The notes under the pieces were generated by a model, which ran no database searches, was not told where the DNA came from, and saw nothing but the letters and a program-made list of their open reading frames with translations. DNA of 64,000 bases from Ceratodon purpureus (lineage: Eukaryota > Streptophyta > Bryopsida > Pseudoditrichales > Ditrichaceae), in the NCBI GenBank assembly GCA_014871385.1, contig CM026426.1, positions 104,319,281 through 104,383,280 of the forward strand, in the 5' to 3' direction. Below are positions 1 through 11,396 of this stretch, one piece after another. Position 1 is the first letter of the stretch; each line of letters opens with the position of its first letter. Position numbers and translations under genes: made by a program.

Positions 1-2065
1 TAGTATTCTGTTGTAACTTCTATTTAATGCAATGAATCCAAATTTTTGAATCCACTACTAGTAGAAGATTGAATAGAAACAATCAAGATTTAAGAGGAGT
101 ACCAAGGCATGGCAGGTTATACCCAACTCTGGTGTGCCTTACTCACAAGTCCAATCCGTCAAAGAATAATTAAAATTGGACATCCAATTCTTTAAAAAAA
201 TTAATGGCAAATATTGCAAATCTAAAGAAGCATCAGAACTACACAATATTAGTAAAACCTACAATTTTAACATCTAAAGGGCAATTGTCCTAGAATGAGT
301 TTTTTGAAAGTTTGAGCAAGTTCATATAATGTCAATTTTCGATGGAAACTTTTGGAACTTTTTGTGAATGTAGGGAACAAAATATGTTTGTTGAATTATT
401 TTTAAATATTTTTTTAATTGGAAATCTAAGAAAATAGTTATAGTGCCCAAAGGTGTTCAGTGAGCAATTTGGGCAGCCATGCTAAATATATCTGTTTATT
501 AAATTTCCAATTAAAAAAATATTTCTAAAATTTAGTGGGAATGTGGGAGGATCCTTCCATTTTAAAGCAAGATTTGGTGTACTCTCTCTAAATTTTAAAA
601 ATGTGGTATTTTCAATGAGACATTTCACCTACGTCAAATTTTTTACAATTTTTTTTCTTGAGAAATATCTCACGTTTATTCCGGTGCGCTTCTAATCATG
701 GTTTTTTTTCATTCTTTAATTTTGGGTCAGTCAAAAGATAGGTTTTGGTTTGCAGTGAGCTTTACAATGACCCACTATGGATGCACTAATGATGTGTATA
801 TAAGTGTTTTCTCCAACGACTTGCTAAATTTTGTGTTAAGAATCCACCATGTTGAGTCCTTTGGTCTATAAGATGTGGTGTTGATACTGCTTTGCATGTT
901 TCTTTGTTGTATTTGAATTTATATGAATTAAAATGTGTAATAGGGTGCATGATTCTTGCCATTTGTGTAAGAATTAGATGGTCATTAATTTATAAAGGTT
1001 GGTTAGGTTATTAAGTTGTATGGAGTTTTCTTCAAAGAACATTTTATATAATTTTTTAAAGATTTTCTATAGAAATGGGATATAATATTTTAGTGGACGT
1101 ATTATTTGGAGGTTTATAGGTCTTGCTACTAGAGTGTTATGTGGAATGTGTTAGGATAGTAAATAGTGATGGGAGTTTAAATTCATATTACTGTTTGTTG
1201 TGGAAAAATATATGTTATTGTTTAGTGATGTAATATACAATTCATCTATTAAATTAATTGTAGTAAACTTGTTATAGCCTTGTCTTAAAAAATTGGGTTT
1301 TTTTTTGGGGTTTATATTAAATATGGGCTTTTGATGAAAGCTTTCCGTTGTAGATCTTCATTTTTCAGTAATGAGGGAAAATTGTCATTTTGTCCTCTAA
1401 TAAGGGCAATGTCTTTATTGAAATTATTACATAAGATGTTTGTGTGATTTATAAAGGTAAATATATGTTTAGTGATTGTGTTTGTAATGTTTGGGATAAG
1501 TTGGGAGTCTTCTTGGTAAGATGGCATATACATGTGGATGATCAATCATGGTGGTGATGGTTGGCTAATTATCTGGATTACTCGAATCAATATACTAGCA
1601 AATATAGGAATCATGGTAATGTTGCAAAGAAAGGCATGTCTATTGTATATGACTATGAGCAATCCACTTCTTGTGGATGTATACGGCATTCTTTGTTGAA
1701 GACATCTTGTGAGAAAATGTGTGTTATTCAAGATTAATCTGTATTGTAGGAAGAAATTTTGGACATATTTTGTAAATATGGTTTCTGTTAATTTGATTTT
1801 ATTGCTGTTTGTATGCTGGATATAAGGTATTATAGACTTGGAAGTGTTGTATTAAGTGAAGATAAGTTCCAAGTAATCATGTATGTTTCACAATTGATTT
1901 TTATATTGATTCTAATTGTTGTTGAGGGAATGTTTGAAAGTAAAGATAACTGGGTATATTCATTTAGAGTTTCACAGCATTTAAGAGATTCATCAATCAT
2001 TTTAATAAGTAAAAATTGTAATTTCTGTAAAATATGATTTTTGTTCATAAGGATGAAGTCTTATA
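1..2065. other. AT-rich gene-free stretch
   Basis: Very AT-rich sequence in which I find no convincing coding region, RNA gene or intact element. The longest open frames here are short, lack family signatures and overlap on both strands, as expected for low-complexity DNA. Confidence 0.6.
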
Positions 2066-2296
2066 CTCCATCCGTCTCACTAAAAGACCATTGTTTGCTA
2101 ATAATATCAGATTGAAAGGTAATTCTAAATTTAGAAATAATTTGACCAAATTTAGAAATAATTTGGCCAAATTTAGAAATAATTTGGCCAAATTTAGAAA
2201 CCACTCTTTTATTTTGAGACAGATTATTTTATCAAACCAAGGTCTTACAAAGGTTAAAACCAAGGTTTTCTCAAGGTTTTAGTGAGACGGAGGGAG
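2066..2296. mobile_element. Stowaway-type MITE (Tc1/mariner), TA duplication
   Basis: The left end reads CTCCATCCGTCTCACTAAAA and the right end is its near-perfect inverted copy (TTTTAGTGAGACGGAGGGAG). Both ends are flanked by TA (2064-2065 and 2297-2298). The CTCC(A/C)TCCGTC terminus and TA target are hallmarks of plant Stowaway MITEs. The element has no coding capacity. Its centre is occupied by a 21-bp tandem array. Confidence 0.9.
2127..2201. repeat. 21-bp tandem array inside the MITE
   Basis: Three full copies and one partial copy of a 21-bp unit beginning AAATTTAGAAATAATTTG lie head to tail at 2127, 2148, 2169 and 2190. Units differ at one base (GACC versus GGCC at the end). The array sits wholly inside the Stowaway MITE and probably expanded there. 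Confidence 0.9.
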
Positions 2297-2656
2297 TAGT
2301 TCTTTATGTATGAAGTTTAAAGGTTGTTTTTGTTAGTGAATTTCTAGGAACTTTGTATGTATGTGGATTGCGTGAATATGCCTTTCATGGGAGTTTGTAA
2401 GATTACTAATTTTACAAGGACTTGATCTGTCCATTCAATATTGAATTGGTAGATGTCGGGGAGCTATCATGTTGTTAATATTTCTATTGAAGAATTTATG
2501 GCAGTAATGAGTGCATATAGTATATTTAGTAAAAAAGAGTTATTTTTGTGTTGTATGTATCAATGAAGATGGGGATGTGTTAGACTTGCAAGTAGTCTTG
2601 TTGGTGATTATTATTTGGTATGGATGAAAAGACTTCTATTATGTTTTGATATTCAA

Positions 2657-2744
2657 GGTGCAATTTTATAGTATTGGATTTGGTGCAATTTTATAGTATT
2701 GGATTTGGTGCAATTTTATAATATTGGATTGGGTGCAATTTTTT
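2657..2744. repeat. 25-bp tandem repeat
   Basis: Three and a half copies of a 25-bp unit starting GGTGCAATTTTATAGTATTG lie at 2657, 2682, 2707 and 2732, with one or two substitutions. No gene is visible around it. Confidence 0.9.
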
Positions 2745-3153
2745 GTGTAACATTTGTGTGCACTCGGATGGATGTTTAAAATGTTGGACATAGGTCATGA
2801 GTTGCTTTCAATGTCTTTGCATTGCATAGTATCATTTTGTTTAGAAAGAATTAGCATGTATATTGCATAATTTATTTGATTTTTTATAGTTGATTTTATA
2901 CTATATCTTTGATTTAATGTTACCTGTAGAAATTGAATCTAGAAGGATAAATATGTTTTTATTTTGGTGGTTTTTTTGGAAGAAGCATGTAGTTTCATTT
3001 TTGTATAATTGTGCTTGGTTTAGAAATTATTTTTGTGATAGAGTTGTTTATGTGGTTGTATATACAATACATTTTGGCATTTTTGTTTTTCCTTTTATGT
3101 CAAGGCCAATAGATCAAGACTATAGATTTAAGTATTTGTTTTGATCCTAAAAT

Positions 3154-3327
3154 CTATCTTACAATTGAGCATGGTTTGTCTCACTCGACGGTTCCAGGGT
3201 GGAATCTGTCGAGGAGACATAAAAGATGCGGTCGATGTGCTCAACGGCACAGGTCCCACTAGTCTATTTTACAATTGAGCATGTTTGTCTCACTCGACGA
3301 TTCTGCTGTGGAATCCGTCGAGGAGAC
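3154..3327. repeat. 65-bp direct duplication
   Basis: A block of about 65 bp (ctat(c/t)ttacaattgagc ... gaggagac) at 3154-3218 is repeated at 3264-3327 with about 90 percent identity by eye. The ~45-bp spacer is not duplicated. The block marks the change from AT-rich DNA on the left to more balanced DNA on the right. Confidence 0.8.
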
Positions 3328-5351
3328 AAACGTCCTTCATGCACGCCCAGGTATGGCAGGCACGCCTTCTCATGCAGAAGCTGCCGTTCCCCATCTCCGC
3401 TGCTCTGCTCTGCTCTAGCTTTGCTCCTCCTTCTAGCGTTGTGCAGACAATTGGGATTCGCGTCCAGGGTTCGCGGTTTGGTGGCGGGCTCGGTAAAGGT
3501 TTCTTCGTTGAGAGCGGTGTGATGGTTGGTGGGGTTTAGGTTCTGTCTCGGACGGATAACGTTTTGTTACATCGAAGTGGTTTTGTGCTGTCGACTTACG
3601 TGCAAAGTATGTAGAGAATAGAGCGTTTGAGGTTTACTTTCCTGTTTTGACATCTTGATTAATCAGTAGTGTACATTTCGGAAAATAGAGGAGCTTAGAG
3701 ATGCTGTTCTGGAATTGAAGCTGTCTGTGTTCCAACTGGGTTTCATTCTGCTTCATCACAAAACAACTTCACCACTCTCACACATCTCCTTCCTTCGATT
3801 CTTTCACTTAAAAATACATCTCATGCACCAGATCGCGAAGAAGTTTTGCGCATTTCCTTGTCGCATTTCGGAAGCGGATTCACTTGGTTGATTGTCTAGC
3901 TTTTTCTGTGTTGAATTTGAAGCTCGAAGTCGGAAGTTTTGGTATTTCTTGAAATCAGACAGGTATGTCGAGCTCCTTTGAATGCATTGATGTATTTGTG
4001 TTGGAGTTGAGAGGTTTTGGTTTAATTTTTGGCTTGGTTGTGGAGCTCGGAGGCGGAAGCACTTGAAATCCGAGCCTTAGGATGAAGTTTGCTGGATGTT
4101 TTGGAGTTTCGAGCGGAACATTATTATGTTGTTGTGTATGATTAGCTTGTAGTGGAACTACGAGTCTGTAGTTTGGTTTCTAGTTCTGTTGCGTTTGATT
4201 TGGAGGCTCTTGTTTTTCTTGGAGGTGAGGGAGGCATAGGAAGTTCTTTGACTGCATTGAAATTTGTTGATAGCTTTTTGTTAAACTACAAGGACAGTTT
4301 TTAAATTTTAAGTTCTTAGTTCCATTACTGTCTTTGTTGCATTAGATTTGGAGGCCTGAGTCGGAAACTCTTGTGTCTTTCTGGAATCGGAAGAGAGGTA
4401 TGGTACAAGCTACTTGGATACGTTGGAATCAAAGCAAGAGGGGGCTTTTTGTTCGGTAGTGAGATTTCTATGTTAGATAGTGTTTTGGTTGACGTTAGGT
4501 TAAGGATTGGAGTGTACAGAGAGTTATGTCGGCCATGGATTGTAATAATTGAACTCCAGTGCTTTGGAATCTGTTCTACCAATCTTCATTTATTTTTATT
4601 TTTATTTTTTTTCTTCCACGGCGCTGCTATAGCTTCTGCGGCGATCGAATTCGAGAGGAAGTATACTTGTACAGAGAATTGTCTGCATTCAGGGTTGCGT
4701 AACTTAATCCTATCCTAGCCATAGGGTTTAGGCGAAGAATCCATTAGGGTTTTCATGCGCGCAGCTTGGTATTCTTGCATTCCCTTATTGGTGGTCTCGA
4801 GCATCATCTGTAGAGTCGTTCGCATCTAGCTGTCTCGCATGTAGGCATGAATTTATCTGAAATTGCTATTTTCTCATTGAGTTCGAGTTGAAAATTTGCC
4901 AGACAGTTTGGTTTGTCAGAGGCACTCGCTGCTCTATCAATGCAGTTGCAATTCTCAAGCTTGCCCTAGCTACATGACGGGCGGCTGAATCGGAACGAGA
5001 CTTTCAAATGAACATTACCTGCTGTGTTTTGGTGGGATGTTGGTGAACTCTGATTTTCTCACATCAAGCAGAGGAACGTCTATGCACTTGAAGAGGGGTG
5101 TTATATTGGAGGTAAATACTCTCTGGCTTCAATGTCTACCATCAAGCACTTTCTGGTCATTACTTCCTGAATCCGGATAAAAGCCGGCCTAAGGTACAAT
5201 CCAAGAATCTTGCCTTCCCTTGCAACAACTACTAAATTGATGCTTTTGGAAGTTGGTTTGAAACATGAGTGGCTGACAATCTTGATTCTGCTCGCTATGA
5301 ATTGAACGTGAAAGTGCATGTGATACGAGGCTTTTTGTTTTTTGTTTACAG

Positions 5352-6220
5352 CATAATCTCAAGGACATCAACGAGAAATTGGTCAAGAAGCTCATGAGTG
5401 ACCCTGAGTTGGCCGCGTTTGTTCAGAATTTCATATCCATCAGCATTCTTACATCAGACAGGGTAGGACAAATGTAATTCTGGATTTTGATAGTGGCATA
5501 CTCACATGAATGATACTTGCATTCCAGTCCTGGAGTGTGTAGCTAGACATGCATCCTTTGTTAATGTCTTTGTTTTAGAGTCACTTCTCTGCAAAAATTC
5601 AACAGCGTCGCTCACATCCATATTTGCAGGCGTATGGAGCTGTGGATTGTCTGAAGGCTTTAGATGAGCCGTAATTGCTCGCAGCAATCTTTGATGAAGA
5701 GTTCGGTGCTGCGTCTAACAAGTGCTTCGATTCTCACCTTCTGTATTCAAGCTCATATTATATCGTCATAGGTTTCTAAATCCATGATGTGCTCAGATCG
5801 ATTGTGTTTAATTTGAGGTTCAGAGATCAACTACCAACTTGGTTCACATTCAGAACCAAGGTGTCGTTCTAGGCGCCGTTGGATTAGTATTTATGGAAGT
5901 GGTTGTTCTTTTGCTAGAAGACGGAAACAAGTAAGATCCTTCTTTGCAGTAGGTTGCAAAACTTGCTCGTTTGATTCATTTGGAGTTTGCTTGTGAAAAA
6001 CTGATATACATAAGTATAACATTGCAAGGGGTTGTTCGACTTCGGAAGTGGTGTTTGCTGTAGGGTGGGAATGTGAAGGCGTTGAAGGGGGATAACACCA
6101 CGACGACTAATGCGTCAGTTCGTCTTGTTATGAGCCAAGCGTATCCGCATAAGTTTGGTCAGCCGCTGGTGCAGTTGGTGTTGGGGGCTGAGGATAAGCC
6201 AGCAAAGCATTCTCCTCTTA
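5352..6220 (+). CDS. Candidate host gene exons, unknown product
   Basis: Three blocks look like plant exons but I do not recognise the protein. Block one (5352-5462, 37 codons) follows a TTTACAG acceptor and precedes a GT; it reads DINEKLVKKLMSDPELAAF and on. Block two (5824-5930) lies between TTCAG and GTAAG and includes NLVHIQNQGVVLGAVG. Block three (about 6064-6220) includes SVRLVMSQAYPHKFGQP. Phases do not join cleanly from block two to three in my reading, so exon borders are uncertain or the gene is degraded. Upstream DNA (3.3-5.3 kb) has leader-like pyrimidine tracts and short open frames only. Confidence 0.3.
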
Positions 6221-7073
6221 GGTACCTAAATCTTGATCGTCTTAGGAGCATCTTGCTTGACACGAGGATGTATTTGTACTGAGCAGCATATATGTTGAAC
6301 CGCTCATAAGATTGCTCGCATGGTCTAGTGCTTGTCCAAATTCCATGAAATGCAAAGCACTGTCACTGAATCAAAAACCAATAGGTTCCATGAACTCAGC
6401 TAATTTGCACATCTCCAAAGCCTCATTGTGCTCAGAGGATATCAACATCTTTGCTGTGCATATCTTTGACAAGTCTCTGTACCAGATACTTCCATTATTT
6501 GACAAACTTCATTGCAGATTTAATCACCAATTTTTTGTTGAAATTGTCAAAACACATGAGGGAGTCTTGCAGAGGACTGAACATGCAAGAAAGATCTCAA
6601 AACCCAGAAGAGGCAATATAAGTCAATGGGTAAGGAACACCTAAAGGGCCCCTAAACGAGGACATCTCGTGCTCAATGTTATTTTTCCTTGAATCGACAA
6701 GTTTCTGTTTCGGCCAATCACCTACCTTAGTTTTATTTCAACTAGAACTAATTCCACAAACAAATCACTAGTGGAATTCCGAGTAAAGAAGACACTGTAA
6801 ATGACTCAATCCAAAGTCACTGTGGACAAGGTTGCAAAAAAGTGACTCTGATGAATCATGTCATCATGGACGTGTCGCTCTTTGGCATATGTCCTTTTGG
6901 ACTGCTTTTACATCGAAGGTAAACGGAGTATCCGGAAAGACAGAGTGTCCCGAAATGTTTGACTATGTTGAGAAACCCATGTTACATTGCGGCAATGCAT
7001 ACTTCCTGTGACTTTCATCTCCGTCGAGTACCTCAATGTCTCTCCAACGTGCATCGCAAGAATGAACTGAATG

Positions 7074-7322
7074 GGAGAACGCTATTTCCCATGTAGGAAA
7101 GGGTAGGGTTGGTGGGTCCGCGCCTCGGCGGTCCCCGTCGCTGGCCACGTCGGACACGCGGTTTCACCCCAATCGCGACCCCCGCGGTAACATCGCCTCG
7201 CGTAATTTATCACCTGCGTGACACTACTCGCGATCGCCTTCTTCCCGTGACGCTATCCGTGACACAAAACACTGACCATTTGTGACATTGCCCGACGCAA
7301 CACTGACCGTGCCCGAAAAAAT
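7074..7322 (+). repeat. MULE left terminal inverted repeat
   Basis: 249 bp matching the reverse complement of 18805-19053 at all but one position (near 7111, G here versus T in the inverted copy), with no indels. It is GC-rich and contains one GTGACACT octamer (7218) plus related GTGACA and CACTGACC words. Confidence 0.95.
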
Positions 7323-7529
7323 TTGTAAACCGCTGGGACGGAAAAAAATATCATCCATGTTCAATGTCACTACTACTGTCGTTCTCTCGATCTAGGGTTC
7401 GGGTTTCTCTGCTTCTGAGTTAGGTTTCTCGCAGATTGGCAAACAATGTCGCTTGAAGTATGCTCCAGAGTAGATCGGTTAGTTTGATTAGGGTTTATTT
7501 TGTGATTTCGCTGTCCTTCGAAGTGTACC
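7323..7529 (+). promoter_or_regulatory. Transposase leader with telo-box motifs
   Basis: Between the left TIR and the transposase ATG there are several TAGGGTT words (about 7394 and 7488), the telo-box seen in promoters and leaders of plant genes active in dividing cells. The start codon context is TACCATGG, a good plant initiation context. No TATA box can be assigned with confidence. Confidence 0.4.
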
Positions 7530-10500
7530 ATGGACACATCTGTGAAGGACTCCGAGAGTTTCTATGATAACATTGTAGGCGACGTCGACATTAGTCAGTA
7601 CGATATCCACAAGCTCCAATTACTAGACATCGAAGAACGTGTCCAAAACCCGCCTCCTGGAATTGTTGGGCCTCGCGATTTGAGGTGGGATGTTGTCTAC
7701 CGTCCTCCTCGTGGTGAGCACAAGAGAGCACATGTTGTACAGCAATGTTACATTCCCACCGATCGCGTTCAAGACTTTATTGAAGGGATGCAGTGTGGGA
7801 GAGAGGGTGCGCAATGTAAGTTCAGAGCAAATAAGGAGAACAGAACATCTACTCAGCTGCGGGACGGGCCTCGCACAGCGTTAAACTTTGTGAGGTATGT
7901 TTTCCATCGCAAGAAGCATTGAACAACACTGATCGGCTCTAGGGTTAGAGAGAGGTAGAGTCACATCCTTCTAAAACATTATTTGCATTCAGCATGTTGA
8001 TTATTGCCATCTGTTATTTTCGAATAGGAGGAGTGCCGATAACCTGGCCCTGTACAGTCAATATTTGAAGGTTGGTTTTGTTAATGTATATAGGTATAAG
8101 TGCGAGTATGGACCTCAAGATTACAGTCACATTGTTAAACCTATTACCGAGGATCTACTGCCGAAACCGAGGAAGAAACATCGTGTTCCTGATGCTGTCC
8201 CGGAGGGTAACGTACTGGCTCCCACTCGAAAAGCTAGAGCCAAGAGGGCTGGCGGTCTGACTGCCAGGAAACCCCCGCGCAGGTTTAAATCGAAGACACC
8301 GACTTCAGTGGTCGATGCCATGGACTGGATGGTCGAGGAGCCATTGCCAGCTCCTCCTCCGAAGCGAGCGTCCCGGGCGAAGAAGGGTGTTCCGAAAAAG
8401 GGAAGTACTCTTCAGTCTCCATCACCTGATGCAGGGACATTCAGAATTCCGGATCTGAACGAGGCCCCGGTCGTGGAGGATTGCGTACCAGCACTGCCGA
8501 AGACTTCCAGAAAGCGACAACCAAGGAAGAAGGTATTAGAGGTCCCTATTGGCGGCGAAATCACAACGGCCGAAGTCAATGTCACAGGAATTGACAACCC
8601 GCCGAAGACCAGAAAGACACGCGGTCCCAGTAAAAAGAAGGATTCAAGCATCTCTAATGTCACAGAAGAGATTCCAGTATTGCCCAGGAAGCGAGCTCCA
8701 AGGAAGAAGAAGGTTTTAGCTGATACTCCATCCACTACGGAAAACTGTGACAATCCGGGAGAGGTGGTAAACCCCAGCAGTGGAGGTGCTACATCGCCAC
8801 CGAAAGCAGTTAGAAAAAGAGGTCCTCGCAAGAAGACTGTATGCACGACTACTGCGGGTTCTCCTATACATGCGGAACCCGTACCGAATGTTCCAGTAGC
8901 TGTGTCCGAGCTAAACAACAGTGCTAACCCCTCTGACGGTGTGGATTCTCTTCTGTCTGCACTATGTGACACTGTCATGGGTTCTGCCTGCCCAGAATCA
9001 GCACACGGGAGTACATGTGCGTGTGGAGAGGAGGTCAGAGGGGAAGTCCTTAATCCGGATAGCGCACGAGTGGAGGATGTCGCGGTTTTCCCAAAGACGG
9101 GTAACGAGCCTGTACAAAACCGTCCTAAAATGAACAGAGATTCGAAGAAAAAATGGGGGGCATCTGTTAAGAGGGGTTGCCTCGCACAGTTCACAGTTAA
9201 GACCTTCTTGCACTTACCTCACGTTTCTGAGATTACTGTCATCCAAGAGAAGCATGTAAATTGTGATGGGTTAGTGGTGCATGGTGGCATGAAGGTAGGG
9301 GACCGTAGTGCGTTCTCTGCTCATTTGTCCCCTGAGATCCGAGCGTTTGTTGAGGACTGCCTGAGACGGAAAGACACATCAAACCAAATTATGAAGAAAC
9401 ATTTGGAAATCCTGAAGAAGTACCAAGCGGACGGGAAGGAGATTACCAGGGACTTATTACTTACCACCAAAGACATTCGGAACATATCAGGGAAATTGGC
9501 GCAAGAGAGTTACATGTTGGACAAGAATGACGCGCAGTCAGTGCGCATGTGGGTCCAACGAAACAGTGACAAAGTGTTTTATTACACCGAGTCGAACAAG
9601 GAGAAGCCCGTACCGGTTCCGGGAGAACTCACTGGAGAGAACATGCCCTTCACTGTGGGCATTCAGACACCTTGGCAGAAGAAGATGATGCTGGAGCATG
9701 GACATCGCAGTGGTATATTAGTAGACGCCACATTTGGGACGAATGAGAAAAAGGTATGTTTTATGTTCATACGACTTTAATGATGTCTACTGTGGCACTG
9801 ATATATACCGTGACACTGATATACATTGTGACATTGATATACGTAGTGACACTGAAATCTGATCATGTCCATGTTCTTTTTTCAGTTCCCTCTGTACACA
9901 CTCATGGTATTCGATGAGTGGCACAACGGTGTTCCTGTAGCGTTTATTCTCACTTCACGATGTGGCGAGAAAGACCTAAAACCGTGGATGAAGGCATTGA
10001 ATTCAAGAATGACTGACGAGAAGCCAGACTGGAAGCCCGCAGCCTTCATAGTCGACTGCGCTCAAGGAGAAATCAATGCCATAAAGTAAGTATAATTTTG
10101 TAAGGCCCTCTCTTGTTCTTCATGTATTCTATTCGAATTACCCTTAGTCAGTATAGTGTAATGCTGTACCGGGGATTATTTGTTCACTGTAATACATGCA
10201 ATTGCAGTTCTAAAAGTCATTGTAACATTGGTTTCGGCAGTGACACATGGCCCGATACGGCGATATTCTTGTGCCTCTGGCACGTTCGACGGGCTTGGCA
10301 AAAGAACTGTTGTTACAAAATATCCAATCATGAGCGACGAGCTGCTATCCTGAAAGAATTAGGTCTAATGATGTACGACCGGAGTGCACCGGAGGGTCCT
10401 GAAGGCAAGGACTGGGCTGCGAGACGAATTCAAGATTTACAGAAAAAATATCCGGAGGAAGAGGAGTTCTGGGAGTATATGAAGACCCAATGGTTGGACA

Positions 10501-11396
10501 AGGTACATATGTGGGTTGTAGGCTTACGTAACTTAAAGTATTGCGGGCAAGACACTAATGCAGCTATCGAGGGTTACCACGGATTCTCAAAGTCCATATT
10601 AAAATCAGAGCGGAGCAGGATGACCGGAAGGAGAGTAGACTGGTGCATTACTGCACTTACGGAGGACGTTCTTGATCACTACTGGTACAAGGATCTTAGG
10701 AAGCAAAAGGGCTTCGTAGACAATAAAAAAATGCAGGACTCTATTGTGAGCTCCATTCTGAAAGCCAGAAGTATTCTGGATGAAGACGTGACACTTCCAT
10801 CTACGGAACATGATTTTGCACTGGTGACGTCAACTGATCATAGACATTTGCGGTACACTGTCCATAATCCAGGTTCGGAATGGGGGGTTTGCAATTGCGT
10901 CTGGGCTCAGCGTGGAAATATGTGTAAACATCACATCAAAGTCGTGATGATTATGCACCCGGAGATGGCTGAGGGGACCATTGCGAGGTATTGTGGGAGA
11001 TTAGCAGGCAATGCTAATGGCGGATTGCAACAGCTGCTGACGCCTAGACGGGTTGAACATCCTCCAGTGTCACAGGCAACGACGCCCATGTCCATGTCCA
11101 GACCTACGCCTGTTAGGACTTCACAGGTAGATCTGGCGGAGACATTAAGACTGCAGATTATTTTACTTCACGAGGAAATTGGTGGTGATGAAGTTATGAT
11201 GCAGCATGTCATAGCCGATCTAAACCAGACATTAGGCCGACTGAGAACTATTAAAGCGGAGATAAAGTTGGGGACTGTGCATCCTATGGCTGGAACGCCG
11301 CATTTCTCCCCCGTCAAGGATGGGAAAGGATTCAAACTCGGGCGGTTTAAGGACTTCTTGGAGAAGCCGAAGAGTTCCGTGGCCCGGCGTTTGTAG
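7530..11396 (+). CDS. MULE transposase, four exons, 1148 aa
   Basis: DDE transposase expected to bind the TIRs and to excise and insert the element in the nucleus. My exon model is 7530-7894, 8028-9753, 9886-10085 and 10241-11396, all with GT-AG borders; the total is 3447 nt, in frame throughout. Order of parts: N-terminal region; first half of a zinc-binding domain (YKCEYG, Cys147); a basic, Pro-rich linker of about 350 residues with repeated R-x-P-R-K-K blocks; second half of the zinc domain (GCLAQF, Cys506, with His531 and Cys534); MULE catalytic core with DATFGTN (Asp688), VDCAQGE (Asp754) and NAAIEGYHG (Glu874); SWIM zinc finger C-x-C...C-x-H at residues 981-994. The ORF ends in TAG, after which the same frame stays open for 204 codons. 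All hallmark residues are present, so activity is plausible. Confidence 0.93.
9792..9863 (+). repeat. 18-bp tandem array in transposase intron 2
   Basis: Four 18-bp units, consensus GTGACACTGATATACATT, start at 9792, 9810, 9828 and 9846 and fill most of the 132-bp intron (9754-9885). Each unit begins with the GTGACACT octamer or a one-base variant, the word that is enriched across the whole MULE. Confidence 0.9.

Noticed and set aside
2045-2282. Open frames on both strands through the Stowaway MITE
   Set aside because: Produced by the 21-bp tandem array, whose length is a multiple of three.
6963-7157. Minus-strand frame across the left MULE border
   Set aside because: It fuses TIR sequence to the flank, so it cannot be an ancestral gene; the flank part alone is too short to judge.
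8071-8093. 23-nt GT...AG segment in transposase exon 2
   Set aside because: Too short for a plant intron, and removing it brings a stop at once; the frame reads straight through.
8412-9194. 260-codon antisense open frame opposite the transposase linker
   Set aside because: It is the shadow of the GC-rich, Lys/Pro-rich linker; the plus strand carries the family motifs and in-phase exons.
11394-11396. Removal of stops by RNA editing
   Set aside because: U-to-C editing that removes stops is known in plant organelles, not in nuclear transposon transcripts; nothing here indicates organellar DNA.
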